NCBI GenBank assembly: GCA_017616165.1
Contig: JAFZYR010000015.1
Location: 1 to 64,000, forward strand
Direction: 5' to 3'
DNA: 64,000 nucleotides
Origin: Treponema sp.
GTDB lineage: Bacteria > Spirochaetota > Spirochaetia > Treponematales > Treponemataceae
Under the pieces are notes generated by a model. It was not told the origin of the DNA and made no database searches. It was given only the letters and a program-made list of their open reading frames with translations. Shown here piece by piece: positions 1-7,582 of the stretch (the first letter of the stretch is position 1; every line of letters begins with the position of its first letter). Made by a program: the position numbers and the translations under genes.

Positions 1-69
1 AGCAGCCCAGGAAATAGACTTTTCTCCATCAACAACCATCTTCATAATTTCTAATTTCTTTTCATCCAA
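1..69 (-). CDS. Transposase-like protein, 5' fragment (runs off left edge)
   Basis: Only the first 23 codons are inside the window. Read on the minus strand from TTG at 69, the peptide starts MDEKKLEIMKMVVDGEKS and continues ISWAA, open to the edge. An AGAGGTGA ribosome binding site lies a few bases before the TTG. An in-frame GTG at 78 is possible but leaves no room for that site. The short charged helix followed by a small-residue turn looks like the start of an N-terminal helix-turn-helix of an insertion-sequence transposase. The direct repeat just upstream (92-140) fits an element end. The IS family cannot be named from so little. Confidence 0.5.
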   Translation of the reverse strand, partial: MDEKKLEIMKMVVDGEKSISWAA

Positions 70-88
70 GTAATTCACCTCTTAATTA

Positions 89-140
89 TAAGGGACAAAA
101 TCCCTTACGAATTCCTTGGACAAAATCGCTTACGAATTAG
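89..140. repeat. Direct repeat and hairpin at a probable insertion-sequence end
   Basis: Two near-identical units sit in tandem: GGACAAAATCCCTTACGAAT begins at 93 and GGACAAAATCGCTTACGAAT begins at 118. The first unit is also part of a hairpin, TAAGGGA pairing with TCCCTTA. The position directly upstream of the transposase start suggests the terminal region of an insertion sequence. The other end and any target duplication are outside the window. Confidence 0.5.
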
Positions 141-168
141 TTAGTTTTACTTCTCTAAAATATTAAAT

Positions 169-197
169 TTGACATGAATTTATTCATGTGATATATT
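169..197 (+). promoter_or_regulatory. Strong sigma70-type promoter with an operator-like dyad in the spacer
   Basis: TTGACA (169-174) is separated by exactly 17 bases from TATATT (192-197). The spacer holds a perfect palindrome, CATGAATTTATTCATG, at 173-188. A repressor bound there would block the promoter. It would start transcription near 204, at the head of the structured RNA candidate. Confidence 0.6.
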
Positions 198-203
198 TGA
201 ACC

Positions 204-292
204 AGTTCGTGGGCTGCATTTGTATGCAGTTGTTTCGCTTGTTTTCAAGCCACGGCTCATTAATTCCCCTGCATTGTGCAGGGGATATTTTT
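204..292 (+). ncRNA. Candidate structured small RNA or attenuated leader
   Basis: No open frame of note lies here, but the sequence folds well by eye. An outer stem CGTGG (208-212) pairs with CCACG (250-254). Inside it are hairpins CTGCAT-TTGT-ATGCAG (214-229) and GCTTG-TTTT-CAAGC (237-250). A terminator hairpin follows (266-284) with a short T run. A canonical promoter ends seven bases upstream. It does not match a riboswitch or housekeeping RNA consensus that I recognise. It could be a free small RNA of about 90 bases, an RNA of the adjoining insertion sequence, or an attenuating leader of the GH43 gene at 476. Confidence 0.45.
266..292 (+). terminator. Rho-independent terminator of the small RNA candidate
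   Basis: CCCCTGC (266-272) pairs with GCAGGGG (278-284) around a five-base loop, followed by ATATTTTTC. It separates the RNA candidate from the GH43 gene. Confidence 0.65.
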
Positions 293-475
293 CTTATACA
301 CAATTTGATAAGTCTAATTTCATACGAAAAAATCCCCTATCTTAGTTAACAAAAAATTTGATTAAAAGAGGAAGTAAATTTTAAAAAAACCAGAAAAAGT
401 TGATATTTTTTGTTGATTTTTTTCATATTCCCCTTTAATGTTATAGTAAAACGATTAACTAAAATCGGAGGAATT

Positions 476-1930
476 ATGAAAAAACAAGTCTTCAATCCAT
501 ATATGCCGTCGTGGGAATATGTTCCTGATGGCGAACCACACGTATTCGGCGACCGCGTTTATGTTTACGGCTCGCACGATGAATTCAACGGCGCTGTTTT
601 CTGCCTGGGCGATTACATCTGTTATTCTGCCCCGGTTACTGATCTGACCGATTGGCGTTATGAAGGAGTTATCTATAAAAAGGACCAGGATCCTGCTCAG
701 GATGGCCGCATGGTTTTGTATGCCCCAGATGTTGTTCAGGGAAAAGACGGCCGCTACTACCTGTTCTATGTATTCGACAAAGTGGGATTTGTTTCCGTAG
801 CAGTCTGCGACACCCCTGCCGGCAAATATGAATTTTACGGACACGTTCACTACAAGGACGGCACTCGTCTTGGCGACCGCGAAGGTGACATGCCTCAGTT
901 TGACCCGGGCGTAATCCGCGAAGGAGATAAAACCTACCTTTATACAGGCTTTAGTGGACGGCATATGAAGGACCGCATTGGCTGTATGGCAACAACTCTC
1001 GGACCGGATATGCTTACAATAGAAGAAGAGCCTGTTGTTGTAATTCCGGGCGATATGTACGTAGACCTCAAGTCTCCGGCTGAAGTTACCACAGGCTGTC
1101 CGTACCCGCTCAAGTCAATTGAGAACTGGAAGGGCTTTGAAGGCCACGCTTTCTTTGAAGCACCAAGCATCCGCAAAATAGGCGACACCTACTACCTTGT
1201 ATATTCTTCAGAGGTTATGCACGAGCTTTGTTACGCAACCAGCAAAAGTCCGCGCGACAACTTTATATATGGCGGCGTAATTGTAAGTAACTGCGACCTG
1301 CACATAGACACCTACAAGCCGGCCGACATGCCTGTAGCTTACGGGGCAAACAATCACGGAAGCTTCGAAATCATCAACGGCGAATATTACATGTTCTATC
1401 ACCGCCACACAAACGGAAACTGGTACAGCCGCCAGGGCTGCGCAGAAAAAATAAAGGTACTGCCGGACGGCTCAATCCCTCAGGTAGAAATAACTTCCTG
1501 CGGTCTCAACGGTGGTCCTCTTAAAGCAGAAGGCGAATATGCTGCCTACATTGCCTGCCATATCTTTAATACAGCAAAGCCAAGCATGTACGTTGGTCCC
1601 GGCCAGACAAAGATCACTCAGGACGGACGCGACGGCGACGAAGAGCTGGGCTACATTGTAGACATCACCGACAAGACAACAATCGGCTTTAAGTATTTTG
1701 ATTTTAAGGATGTGAAAAAGCTTACCCTTGTTGTACGCGGCTACATGTACGGCGGCTTTGAAATCCGCAACACGTGGGACGGTCCTGTGCTCGGCAAGCT
1801 CAACTGCGAATCTGCAAACTTCTGGGAGCCCGACAGCATAGACATAGACTTTCCGGACGGAACTCACGCACTTTACCTTACCTGGGTTGGCGGCGGCAGC
1901 GCACAGTTAAAGTCGATTAAGTTTAATTAA
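476..1930 (+). CDS. Glycoside hydrolase family 43 (xylosidase/arabinofuranosidase type)
   Basis: A 484-residue protein with the GH43 five-bladed propeller pattern. The three expected acidic residues can be placed: an Asp near the N-terminus (PDGEPHVF), the Asp of YAPDVV (about residue 85) and the Glu of FFEAPSIRKIGDTYYLVYSS (about residue 228). The last 130 residues look like a beta-sandwich carbohydrate-binding module (GYIVDITDKTTIGF, then TWVGGGSAQLKSIKF). No signal peptide is visible, so it probably acts in the cytoplasm on imported oligosaccharides. The ATG at 476 is chosen because ATCGGAGGAATT stands just before it; the reading frame extends upstream to 410 without such a site. It converges on the AraC gene with an 8-bp overlap. 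Exact substrate (xylan, arabinan or other) is inferred only from family. Confidence 0.9.
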   Translation: MKKQVFNPYMPSWEYVPDGEPHVFGDRVYVYGSHDEFNGAVFCLGDYICYSAPVTDLTDWRYEGVIYKKDQDPAQDGRMVLYAPDVVQGKDGRYYLFYVFDKVGFVSVAVCDTPAGKYEFYGHVHYKDGTRLGDREGDMPQFDPGVIREGDKTYLYTGFSGRHMKDRIGCMATTLGPDMLTIEEEPVVVIPGDMYVDLKSPAEVTTGCPYPLKSIENWKGFEGHAFFEAPSIRKIGDTYYLVYSSEVMHELCYATSKSPRDNFIYGGVIVSNCDLHIDTYKPADMPVAYGANNHGSFEIINGEYYMFYHRHTNGNWYSRQGCAEKIKVLPDGSIPQVEITSCGLNGGPLKAEGEYAAYIACHIFNTAKPSMYVGPGQTKITQDGRDGDEELGYIVDITDKTTIGFKYFDFKDVKKLTLVVRGYMYGGFEIRNTWDGPVLGKLNCESANFWEPDSIDIDFPDGTHALYLTWVGGGSAQLKSIKFN

Positions 1931-2795
1931 TTTCGGCAGCAGTCGATGTGGACGGAATGATAATATTCTTTCCGTTCCTCTGGTACTGCTTGGGCGTGCA
2001 CTTCATGTACGACTTAAAGGTTTTGGAAAAATACTGAACCGTGTTAAAGCCGTTTTCGGTGGCAATTTCGGTGACGTTTTTGGAAGTATAAATTAAATCA
2101 AGGCATGACTTTTCTATTCTATATTTATTGATATAGTCGGTAAGGTTCATGCCTACATTTTTTTTAAACAGACGTATAAAGTGGCTCTTGCTGTAAGAGG
2201 TAATCTTGAGCACATCATCCAGAGAAATATTTTCACGGTAGTGCTCGTGTATATAGCTTAAGGTAACGTCAATTGCGTTTACAGAATGTCCGCGCTCGGT
2301 ACGCAGGTTGTCTCTTATTTCCACATACTGATGCGTGTCCAGCACATGCGCAATAATATCAAACAGAACACTCTTTACTAAAAGCTCGTGGCCAAAGGTC
2401 TGAAGCTTTTCTTTTTCGGAAGCAAGGCGCAGCTTTTCCAGAATTGGCTCAGGCAGCTTTATAAAGCTCGAAACCCTTATGCTTTCAAGGGTACTGCGCA
2501 CGGTGTCTCCCTGATTTCCCAGCACCGAACTGTCAAAAACCATGGCGTAATAGTGATAATCGGTGTTATTAATCTTTTTTATATAATGATTTGTTCCCGG
2601 ATGCATAAAAATTACGTCACCCGAATGTGCAGTTGTTATCGATTCCTCCATGCCAAATTCCACAGAACCGCTGTCAATATAGAAGATTTCGTATTCTATA
2701 TGATGATGAGCCTGTTCCCTGTAGGAATTCTGCGAAAACAGTCCAATAGGAAATTCCTTTGAGCCCCTGAAAAAATCATCCTGCTTATACGCCAT
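1923..2795 (-). CDS. AraC-family transcriptional regulator
   Basis: A 290-residue regulator with an N-terminal cupin-like sensor (HHHIEYEIFYIDSGSVEFGM) and a C-terminal double helix-turn-helix from about residue 175. The second helix-turn-helix carries the family signature IATENGFNTVQYFSKTFKSY followed by MKCTPKQYQ. It sits between the GH43 and esterase genes and is divergent from the esterase. It is the obvious candidate to bind the 55-bp sequence repeated upstream of the esterase and of the ABC importer. A TATAAT -10 box on its own strand ends six bases before the ATG with no ribosome binding site, so its mRNA may be leaderless. Confidence 0.93.
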   Translation of the reverse strand: MAYKQDDFFRGSKEFPIGLFSQNSYREQAHHHIEYEIFYIDSGSVEFGMEESITTAHSGDVIFMHPGTNHYIKKINNTDYHYYAMVFDSSVLGNQGDTVRSTLESIRVSSFIKLPEPILEKLRLASEKEKLQTFGHELLVKSVLFDIIAHVLDTHQYVEIRDNLRTERGHSVNAIDVTLSYIHEHYRENISLDDVLKITSYSKSHFIRLFKKNVGMNLTDYINKYRIEKSCLDLIYTSKNVTEIATENGFNTVQYFSKTFKSYMKCTPKQYQRNGKNIIIPSTSTAAEIN

Positions 2796-2801
2796 AAATT
2801 C

Positions 2802-2807
2802 ATTATA
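2802..2807 (-). promoter_or_regulatory. -10 box of the AraC gene, abutting the start codon
   Basis: TATAAT on the minus strand ends six bases before the ATG at 2795. No good -35 box is visible. The -35 position falls at the edge of the shared 55-bp element, which would fit an activator-dependent or autoregulated promoter. Confidence 0.5.
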
Positions 2808-2822
2808 TCACACTTTTATACA

Positions 2823-2877
2823 AAATGAGAATAAAATGTAAAAAATGTGCAAGTTTAATTGTATTTTTTATAGGGAT
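2823..2877 (+). promoter_or_regulatory. Shared 55-bp upstream element, copy 1 (araC/esterase)
   Basis: Ungapped alignment with 4327-4381 gives 45 identities out of 55 bases, including ATGTAAAAAAT and TTGTATTTTTTATA. It lies between the divergent AraC and esterase genes, 35 bases before the esterase ATG. Likely a common promoter/operator for this carbohydrate regulon, with the AraC protein as the natural binder (inference). Confidence 0.65.
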
Positions 2878-2911
2878 ATGGTTAATAATTAAAAGATACA
2901 GGAGATACTAA

Positions 2912-4291
2912 ATGTTAAGAATTGCACAAACCAAATTTGGAAAAATTGAAGGTCTTCCGGCTGCAGACCCTCGAATCACTTCTTTTAAGGGCATTCCTTT
3001 TGCAAAACAGCCCGTTGGCAGCCTAAGATGGCACGCTCCGGTTCCCTGGGATGAAAAATGGGAAGGAACCATGCAGGCCTACAAGTTTTCACCAATTCCG
3101 GTACAGCCAACACCTTATTATGACCCTAATGACATCTACTGCCGCGAATGGTCTGTAGATAAAGATATTCCTATGGGCGAAGACTGCCTTACTGTAAATA
3201 TATGGACACCTGCCTATGCAGCAGACGAAAAGCTTCCGGTATATTTCTGGATTTACGGAGGTGGCTGGCAGACAGGCTTTACTGCCGAAATGGAATTTGA
3301 CGGCGAACGAATTGCACGCCGTGGTATTGTAGTTGTAACTGTAAACTATCGTCTTAATATGCTGGGCTTCCTTTGTCATCCGGAAATCACAGCCGAAAAT
3401 CCCGAGCAGCCTGCTAACTTTGGTCTGCTCGATCAAAGATGTGCCATGCAGTGGGTTAAAGACAACATCAGCGCATTTGGAGGGGATCCGGACAATATTA
3501 CAATAGGAGGTCAGTCTGCAGGTGGCGGCAGTGTTCTGAACCAGATTGCTTACGGAACAGAAGGCATTTACAAGCGTGCCGTTGTTCACAGCGGTATGTT
3601 CTATTCACCTGACAACAGCTTCTTCCGCCAGAAGAATCTTGAGGAAGCAGAGGCCTGCGGTGTAGATTTCTTCAATTTTATAGGTGCAAAAAATCTTGCC
3701 GAAGCCCGCGCCATTGACCTTCCAACCCTGCGCAAAAAGTGGGATGAATACGGCGGCTTCCAGAAATCAATTGCAACCTGGACTCCTGTATGCGACCAGA
3801 AGTTTGTATGCGGCGACTTCTTTGCACTTCTTCAGCAGGGAAAGGTTGAACCGGTTCCTCTTATCCTTGGTCATACAACAGATGAGTTCCTGTTCCCGGC
3901 AGATCCTGCAAATCCAAACGGACCAAAGATTCAGCCGCTTGCAATTGCAGTTCAAAAGTATCAGGAGTTCTGTGAGCAGACAGGCAAAAAGGCAGACAAC
4001 TGGTATTACGAGTTTGACGTTCCTATTCCGGGCTGGGATAATCCGGGAACCTTCCATTCTGTAGACCTGTGGTTCTGGTTTGAAACTCTTGCAAAGTGCT
4101 GGAGACCATTCAAGGGCATGCAGTATGATGTTTCGCGCAAAATGTGCAATTATCTGTGCAATTTTGTTAAAACAGGTAATCCAAACGGCAAGGATTGCGA
4201 TGACAGCCAGCTGCCGGAGTGGAAAACCTATACAACCGGTGATAAAAACAAGATGATTTTTAACACCGATGCAAGCCCTGCAAAAGCATAA
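2912..4291 (+). CDS. Carboxylesterase type B (acyl-sugar/hemicellulose esterase candidate)
   Basis: A 459-residue alpha/beta hydrolase of the carboxylesterase B family. The family entry motif AEDCLTVNIW-like (GEDCLTVNIWTPAYA) and oxyanion motif YGGGWQTG are present. The nucleophile lies in GGQSAGGGSV near residue 200. The acidic residue is likely the Glu of TTDEF, and the His is in GTFHSVDLWFWF. No signal peptide is present, so it should act inside the cell. Start: ATG at 2912 with AGGAGATACTAA in front. With GH43 and the sugar importer nearby it may remove acyl or methyl esters from imported oligosaccharides; that role is inference. Confidence 0.9.
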   Translation: MLRIAQTKFGKIEGLPAADPRITSFKGIPFAKQPVGSLRWHAPVPWDEKWEGTMQAYKFSPIPVQPTPYYDPNDIYCREWSVDKDIPMGEDCLTVNIWTPAYAADEKLPVYFWIYGGGWQTGFTAEMEFDGERIARRGIVVVTVNYRLNMLGFLCHPEITAENPEQPANFGLLDQRCAMQWVKDNISAFGGDPDNITIGGQSAGGGSVLNQIAYGTEGIYKRAVVHSGMFYSPDNSFFRQKNLEEAEACGVDFFNFIGAKNLAEARAIDLPTLRKKWDEYGGFQKSIATWTPVCDQKFVCGDFFALLQQGKVEPVPLILGHTTDEFLFPADPANPNGPKIQPLAIAVQKYQEFCEQTGKKADNWYYEFDVPIPGWDNPGTFHSVDLWFWFETLAKCWRPFKGMQYDVSRKMCNYLCNFVKTGNPNGKDCDDSQLPEWKTYTTGDKNKMIFNTDASPAKA

Positions 4292-4328
4292 GGGAAACCC
4301 CTTATGAATTCTAAGAGTTTTCTTAGAA
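4289..4328 (+). terminator. Two hairpins after the esterase gene
   Basis: TAAGGG pairs with CCCTTA across AAA, starting at the stop codon. TTCTAAGA (4309-4316) then pairs perfectly with TCTTAGAA (4321-4328). There is no T run, so termination is plausible rather than certain. They could also protect the message 3' end. Confidence 0.4.
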
Positions 4329-4381
4329 ATGAGACTATAATGTAAAAAATATGATAGTCTAGTTGTATTTTTTATAAAAAT
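4327..4381 (+). promoter_or_regulatory. Shared 55-bp upstream element, copy 2 (ABC importer side)
   Basis: Second copy of the element at 2823-2877, 45 of 55 bases identical without gaps. It lies upstream of the esterase remnant and the sugar-binding protein gene. The original gene directly behind it was probably the now broken esterase, with the importer downstream. Confidence 0.65.
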
Positions 4382-4408
4382 CACATCTAAACTATATAGA
4401 TAGGAAAG

Positions 4409-4624
4409 GTGTATCGTTTAACAACACCAAGAGTATTTAAAAAAGACGAATCCGAATGGGGGAAGACGGAAGATAGTTTCATGGTGTCAAAAGTCATGAG
4501 TAATCTTGCTGCCAGGGGTAAAATCGAATCGTTTATTATTATTACTCCAGACATGTGTCCAAGATGTCATATGGAAGGGCTAAGGCCTTTCCGACACTTG
4601 TCACATTGCTATAAAGTGGAGTAA
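4409..4624 (+). pseudogene. Remnant of a PF00756-type (feruloyl/acetyl) esterase
   Basis: A 71-codon frame opening with GTG behind AGGAA. Its centre reads MSNLAARGKIESFIIITPDM. This matches the pattern that precedes the nucleophile in esterase-D/feruloyl esterases, where a loop with DE..W is followed by (L)IA.GKI.P.I(I)V.P. The catalytic GxSxG and everything beyond are missing. The tail (CPRCHMEGLRPFRHLSHC) has no family resemblance. I read it as a decayed gene between the esterase and the importer. A small functional peptide cannot be excluded. Confidence 0.45.
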
Positions 4625-4725
4625 AATTATTCAGGTTTTTGCAGTTCTGACTGGAGTAATCCGGAGGGAGCTGAAAAAATAAAAATTTTTTTTTGTCAAA
4701 AAGTCAAAAGAATAAGGAGGACTTT

Positions 4726-6447
4726 ATGAAAAAAAAGATAATGTTGGTTGCTGCCGCAGCAGTTCTGGCATTAAGCTTGGTAGGATGTAGCAAGGGTGCT
4801 TCTGCAAAGAAGGATGCTCTTAACATCTCCATCTTTACAATTCAGCAGCGCGAACAGCCAACTGCTGACAACAAGACCTACAAATGGATCGAAGAGAAGT
4901 TCGGTGTAACATTCGCTTGGGATATCCTCGTAGGTGATAAGGATCAGAAGATTGGTGTACTTATCGCTTCTAACGACCTTCCTGATATGGTTGAAGTAGA
5001 TTCAGAGAAATTCCAGGGTGCTGGATGTCTCCGCGACCTCAAGCCTCTCGTTGAAAAATATGCTCCAAACCTGATGAAGCACTATTCTTCAGTATGGAAG
5101 CAGATGATTCAGATTGACTCTGAAAAAGATGCTAACGGTAACATCACTGTAGAACACATCTACTCTCTTCCAAACTATGGTGTAATTGATGGTGCTCCTT
5201 CTGGAACATACTACAACCAGAACGCTTGGTGGATTCAGAAAGCAGTTCTTAAAGAGTTCGGATATCCAACAATCAAGACAATTGATGAATACTTCGACCT
5301 CATCGAAAAGTACTACAAGAAGTATCCAACAATCGATGGTATGCCAACAATTCCATTCAATATCATTACATATGACTGGGAAGCATTTGACCTCTGGAAC
5401 CCACCAAACTTCTTGGCTGGATATCCAAACGATGGTAACGGACACGTTACACTCGAAAATGGTAAGTATGTTTACACAGATAACTTTACTGATGCAAACG
5501 CTTACAGATGGTTCAAGCTTGCTAACGGTTACTTCCAGCGTGGTTTGATCGATCCAGCTTCTTTCACAGACAACCGCGATCAGTACTATGCTAAGATTTC
5601 TCAGGGTCGTGTACTCGGTATGTTCATCCAGGGATGGCAGTTCATGGGTGATAACGCTGAAAACGCACTCTGGACAGCTGGAAAAGATGAAAGAACTTAT
5701 GTTCCTCTCCCAGTTGTATTTGACGAAACAATTAAGCCTCACTACCGTGACCAGGATCTTCCAAACCTCCAGAGAGGTTATGGTATCACTGTAAAGTGTC
5801 CAGAAGACAAGGCTATCAAGATCATTCAGTTCATGGATGAAATGATTAAGGAAGAAAACCAGAAAGTTCTTTACTGGGGATTTGAAGGTGAAGATTACCT
5901 CATCGATACTGATGGTTCACAGACAGGTACAAAGGGTGCTGCTTACAGAACTCAGGCTATGCGTGACCAGCAGAAAGATCCACAGTACAACCAGAGCCAC
6001 TACGCTCTCCTCTGGAGAGAAGAAGCTCCAAAACTTGAAGGAACTCTCGCTTCTGGATATACACGTTCTATGGACGACCTCGCTTGGGAATATGCTCTTT
6101 CACAGAAAGCAGTTGACCTCGAAGTATGGGCAGCTTACGGTGTAGGTTCTTACGCAGAACTCGTAGATGCTAACGCTCCTAAGAACGCTGGATGGTATCC
6201 AATGTGGCAGTGTAACCCATCTGCAGAAAACGGCGGATTTGAAGAGGAAGCAGCTGTAGCTATGACTGGATTCGAAACAGTACAGCGCAAGTACCTCCCT
6301 CAGATGATCATGGGTAAACCAGCTGATTTCGACAAGACATGGGATGAATACTGTGCACTCCTTAAGCCACTTACAGAAACATACAACAAGTTCATGCAGC
6401 AGCAGCTCGACATTCGTGTTGCAGCATTCGGTGGTTTCCAGGACTAG
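4726..6447 (+). CDS. Extracellular sugar-binding lipoprotein of an ABC importer
   Basis: A 573-residue family-1 solute-binding protein. The signal peptide MKKKIMLVAAAAVLALSLVG is followed by the lipobox cysteine (LVGC), so it is a membrane lipoprotein. The mature part is typical of large LplA-type oligosaccharide binders that pair with LplB/YtcP permeases. ATG at 4726 is preceded by AAGGAGGACTTT; an upstream in-frame start at 4693 lacks a site and would bury the signal peptide. Codon use is strongly biased (GTA, CTC, AAC, AAG and few rare codons), unlike its neighbours, which fits very high expression. A pair of hairpins separates it from the permease genes. The ligand is probably a xylan- or pectin-derived oligosaccharide (inference). 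Confidence 0.92.
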   Translation: MKKKIMLVAAAAVLALSLVGCSKGASAKKDALNISIFTIQQREQPTADNKTYKWIEEKFGVTFAWDILVGDKDQKIGVLIASNDLPDMVEVDSEKFQGAGCLRDLKPLVEKYAPNLMKHYSSVWKQMIQIDSEKDANGNITVEHIYSLPNYGVIDGAPSGTYYNQNAWWIQKAVLKEFGYPTIKTIDEYFDLIEKYYKKYPTIDGMPTIPFNIITYDWEAFDLWNPPNFLAGYPNDGNGHVTLENGKYVYTDNFTDANAYRWFKLANGYFQRGLIDPASFTDNRDQYYAKISQGRVLGMFIQGWQFMGDNAENALWTAGKDERTYVPLPVVFDETIKPHYRDQDLPNLQRGYGITVKCPEDKAIKIIQFMDEMIKEENQKVLYWGFEGEDYLIDTDGSQTGTKGAAYRTQAMRDQQKDPQYNQSHYALLWREEAPKLEGTLASGYTRSMDDLAWEYALSQKAVDLEVWAAYGVGSYAELVDANAPKNAGWYPMWQCNPSAENGGFEEEAAVAMTGFETVQRKYLPQMIMGKPADFDKTWDEYCALLKPLTETYNKFMQQQLDIRVAAFGGFQD

Positions 6448-6481
6448 TTAAGTTCTGACACTTTGTGTCGACTTAATTACT

Positions 6482-6548
6482 GACAGGGGAATAGGACTAT
6501 TCTCCTGTCGAAAAAAAAGTCCACAGAAGGTCTGTGGACTTTTTTTTA
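6482..6548 (+). terminator. Intra-operon attenuating hairpins between binding protein and permeases
   Basis: GACAGGGGAATAG pairs with CTATTCTCCTGTC at 6482-6509. A second, terminator-like hairpin, AAAAAAGTCCACAG with CTGTGGACTTTTTT, spans 6511-6548. The arrangement is well known between abundant binding-protein genes and their permease genes. It lowers permease expression and stabilises the upstream mRNA. Confidence 0.85.
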
Positions 6549-6571
6549 CTCTTTTTTGACGGGTGTTTTTT

Positions 6572-7582
6572 ATGAAAAGTAAAAAAACTAGTGAAGCTGT
6601 AGAAGCAAAGGCAGAGGTTATAACACAGAATAACGCTGCTACTACAACTACAGAACTTATCAATTTAAACAGAAAGAGCAAGTGGAAGCTTTTGGGTAAG
6701 CAGAAAATGCTTATCATTATGTCTGTTCCATTTGTACTCTACATCATTTTGTTCAGATATGTCCCTCTCTGGGGCTGGACAATGGCTTTCCAGGATTACA
6801 AGCCATATAAGAGTTTTGGCGACCAGCAATGGGTTGGCTTTAAATGGTTTGTACAGCTTTTTACACAAAAGGAATTCCTTCTTTCTTTAAGAAACACTGT
6901 AGGAATGAGTCTCATAAGTACTGCTTTGGGATACATTACTGCAATTGTTCTTGCTGTTTTCTTGAATGAAGTCCGCTATATTGGTGTTAAGCGTTTTGTA
7001 CAGACTGTATCATATCTCCCGCACTTCCTTTCATGGGTTATTGTTACGGGTTTGGTTGCGAATGTTCTTTCCGTTGAAGACGGAATCTTAAATGATATAT
7101 TAATGGGATTACATCTGGTAAAACAGCCTGTTCAATGGCTTGCTACGCAGAAATACTTCTGGCATATCATTGGTTGGACTTATGTATGGAAGGAAGTAGG
7201 TTGGAACACCATCGTTTATCTTGGTGCAATGACCGCTATCGATCCTTGTCTGTACGAAGCTGCACAGATTGACGGTTGTGGACGTCTCCGCAAAATCTGG
7301 CACATTACCTTGCCGGGAATTAAGGCTACAATCATCATCATGATGATTATGTCTGCCGGTCATATTCTTGATGCTAACTTTGAAATGCCATACTTGCTGC
7401 AGAATGGTATGATCCAGGATGTAGCAGAAACAATCGATATTTATGTATTGAAATACGGTTTCAAGCTGTCTCGATATGGCGTTGCTACGGCTGCCGGTAT
7501 CTTTAAGAATATTGTAAATATTCTTCTTCTCCTTATAGCTAATACAATTGCTAAGAGAAGTGGTGAGGAGCGATTAATATGA
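6572..7582 (+). CDS. ABC sugar permease, LplB-like
   Basis: A 336-residue inner-membrane permease of the binding-protein-dependent type with about six membrane helices. The cytoplasmic coupling loop EAAQIDGCGRLRKIWHITLP is the EAA motif. About 50 polar residues precede the first helix. An in-frame GTG at 6563 exists, but ATG at 6572 has GACGGGTG at a good distance. The stop overlaps the next start (ATGA), so the two permeases are translationally coupled. No ATPase gene is nearby; as in many such importers a shared MsmK-type ATPase encoded elsewhere probably energises it. Confidence 0.92.
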   Translation: MKSKKTSEAVEAKAEVITQNNAATTTTELINLNRKSKWKLLGKQKMLIIMSVPFVLYIILFRYVPLWGWTMAFQDYKPYKSFGDQQWVGFKWFVQLFTQKEFLLSLRNTVGMSLISTALGYITAIVLAVFLNEVRYIGVKRFVQTVSYLPHFLSWVIVTGLVANVLSVEDGILNDILMGLHLVKQPVQWLATQKYFWHIIGWTYVWKEVGWNTIVYLGAMTAIDPCLYEAAQIDGCGRLRKIWHITLPGIKATIIIMMIMSAGHILDANFEMPYLLQNGMIQDVAETIDIYVLKYGFKLSRYGVATAAGIFKNIVNILLLLIANTIAKRSGEERLI

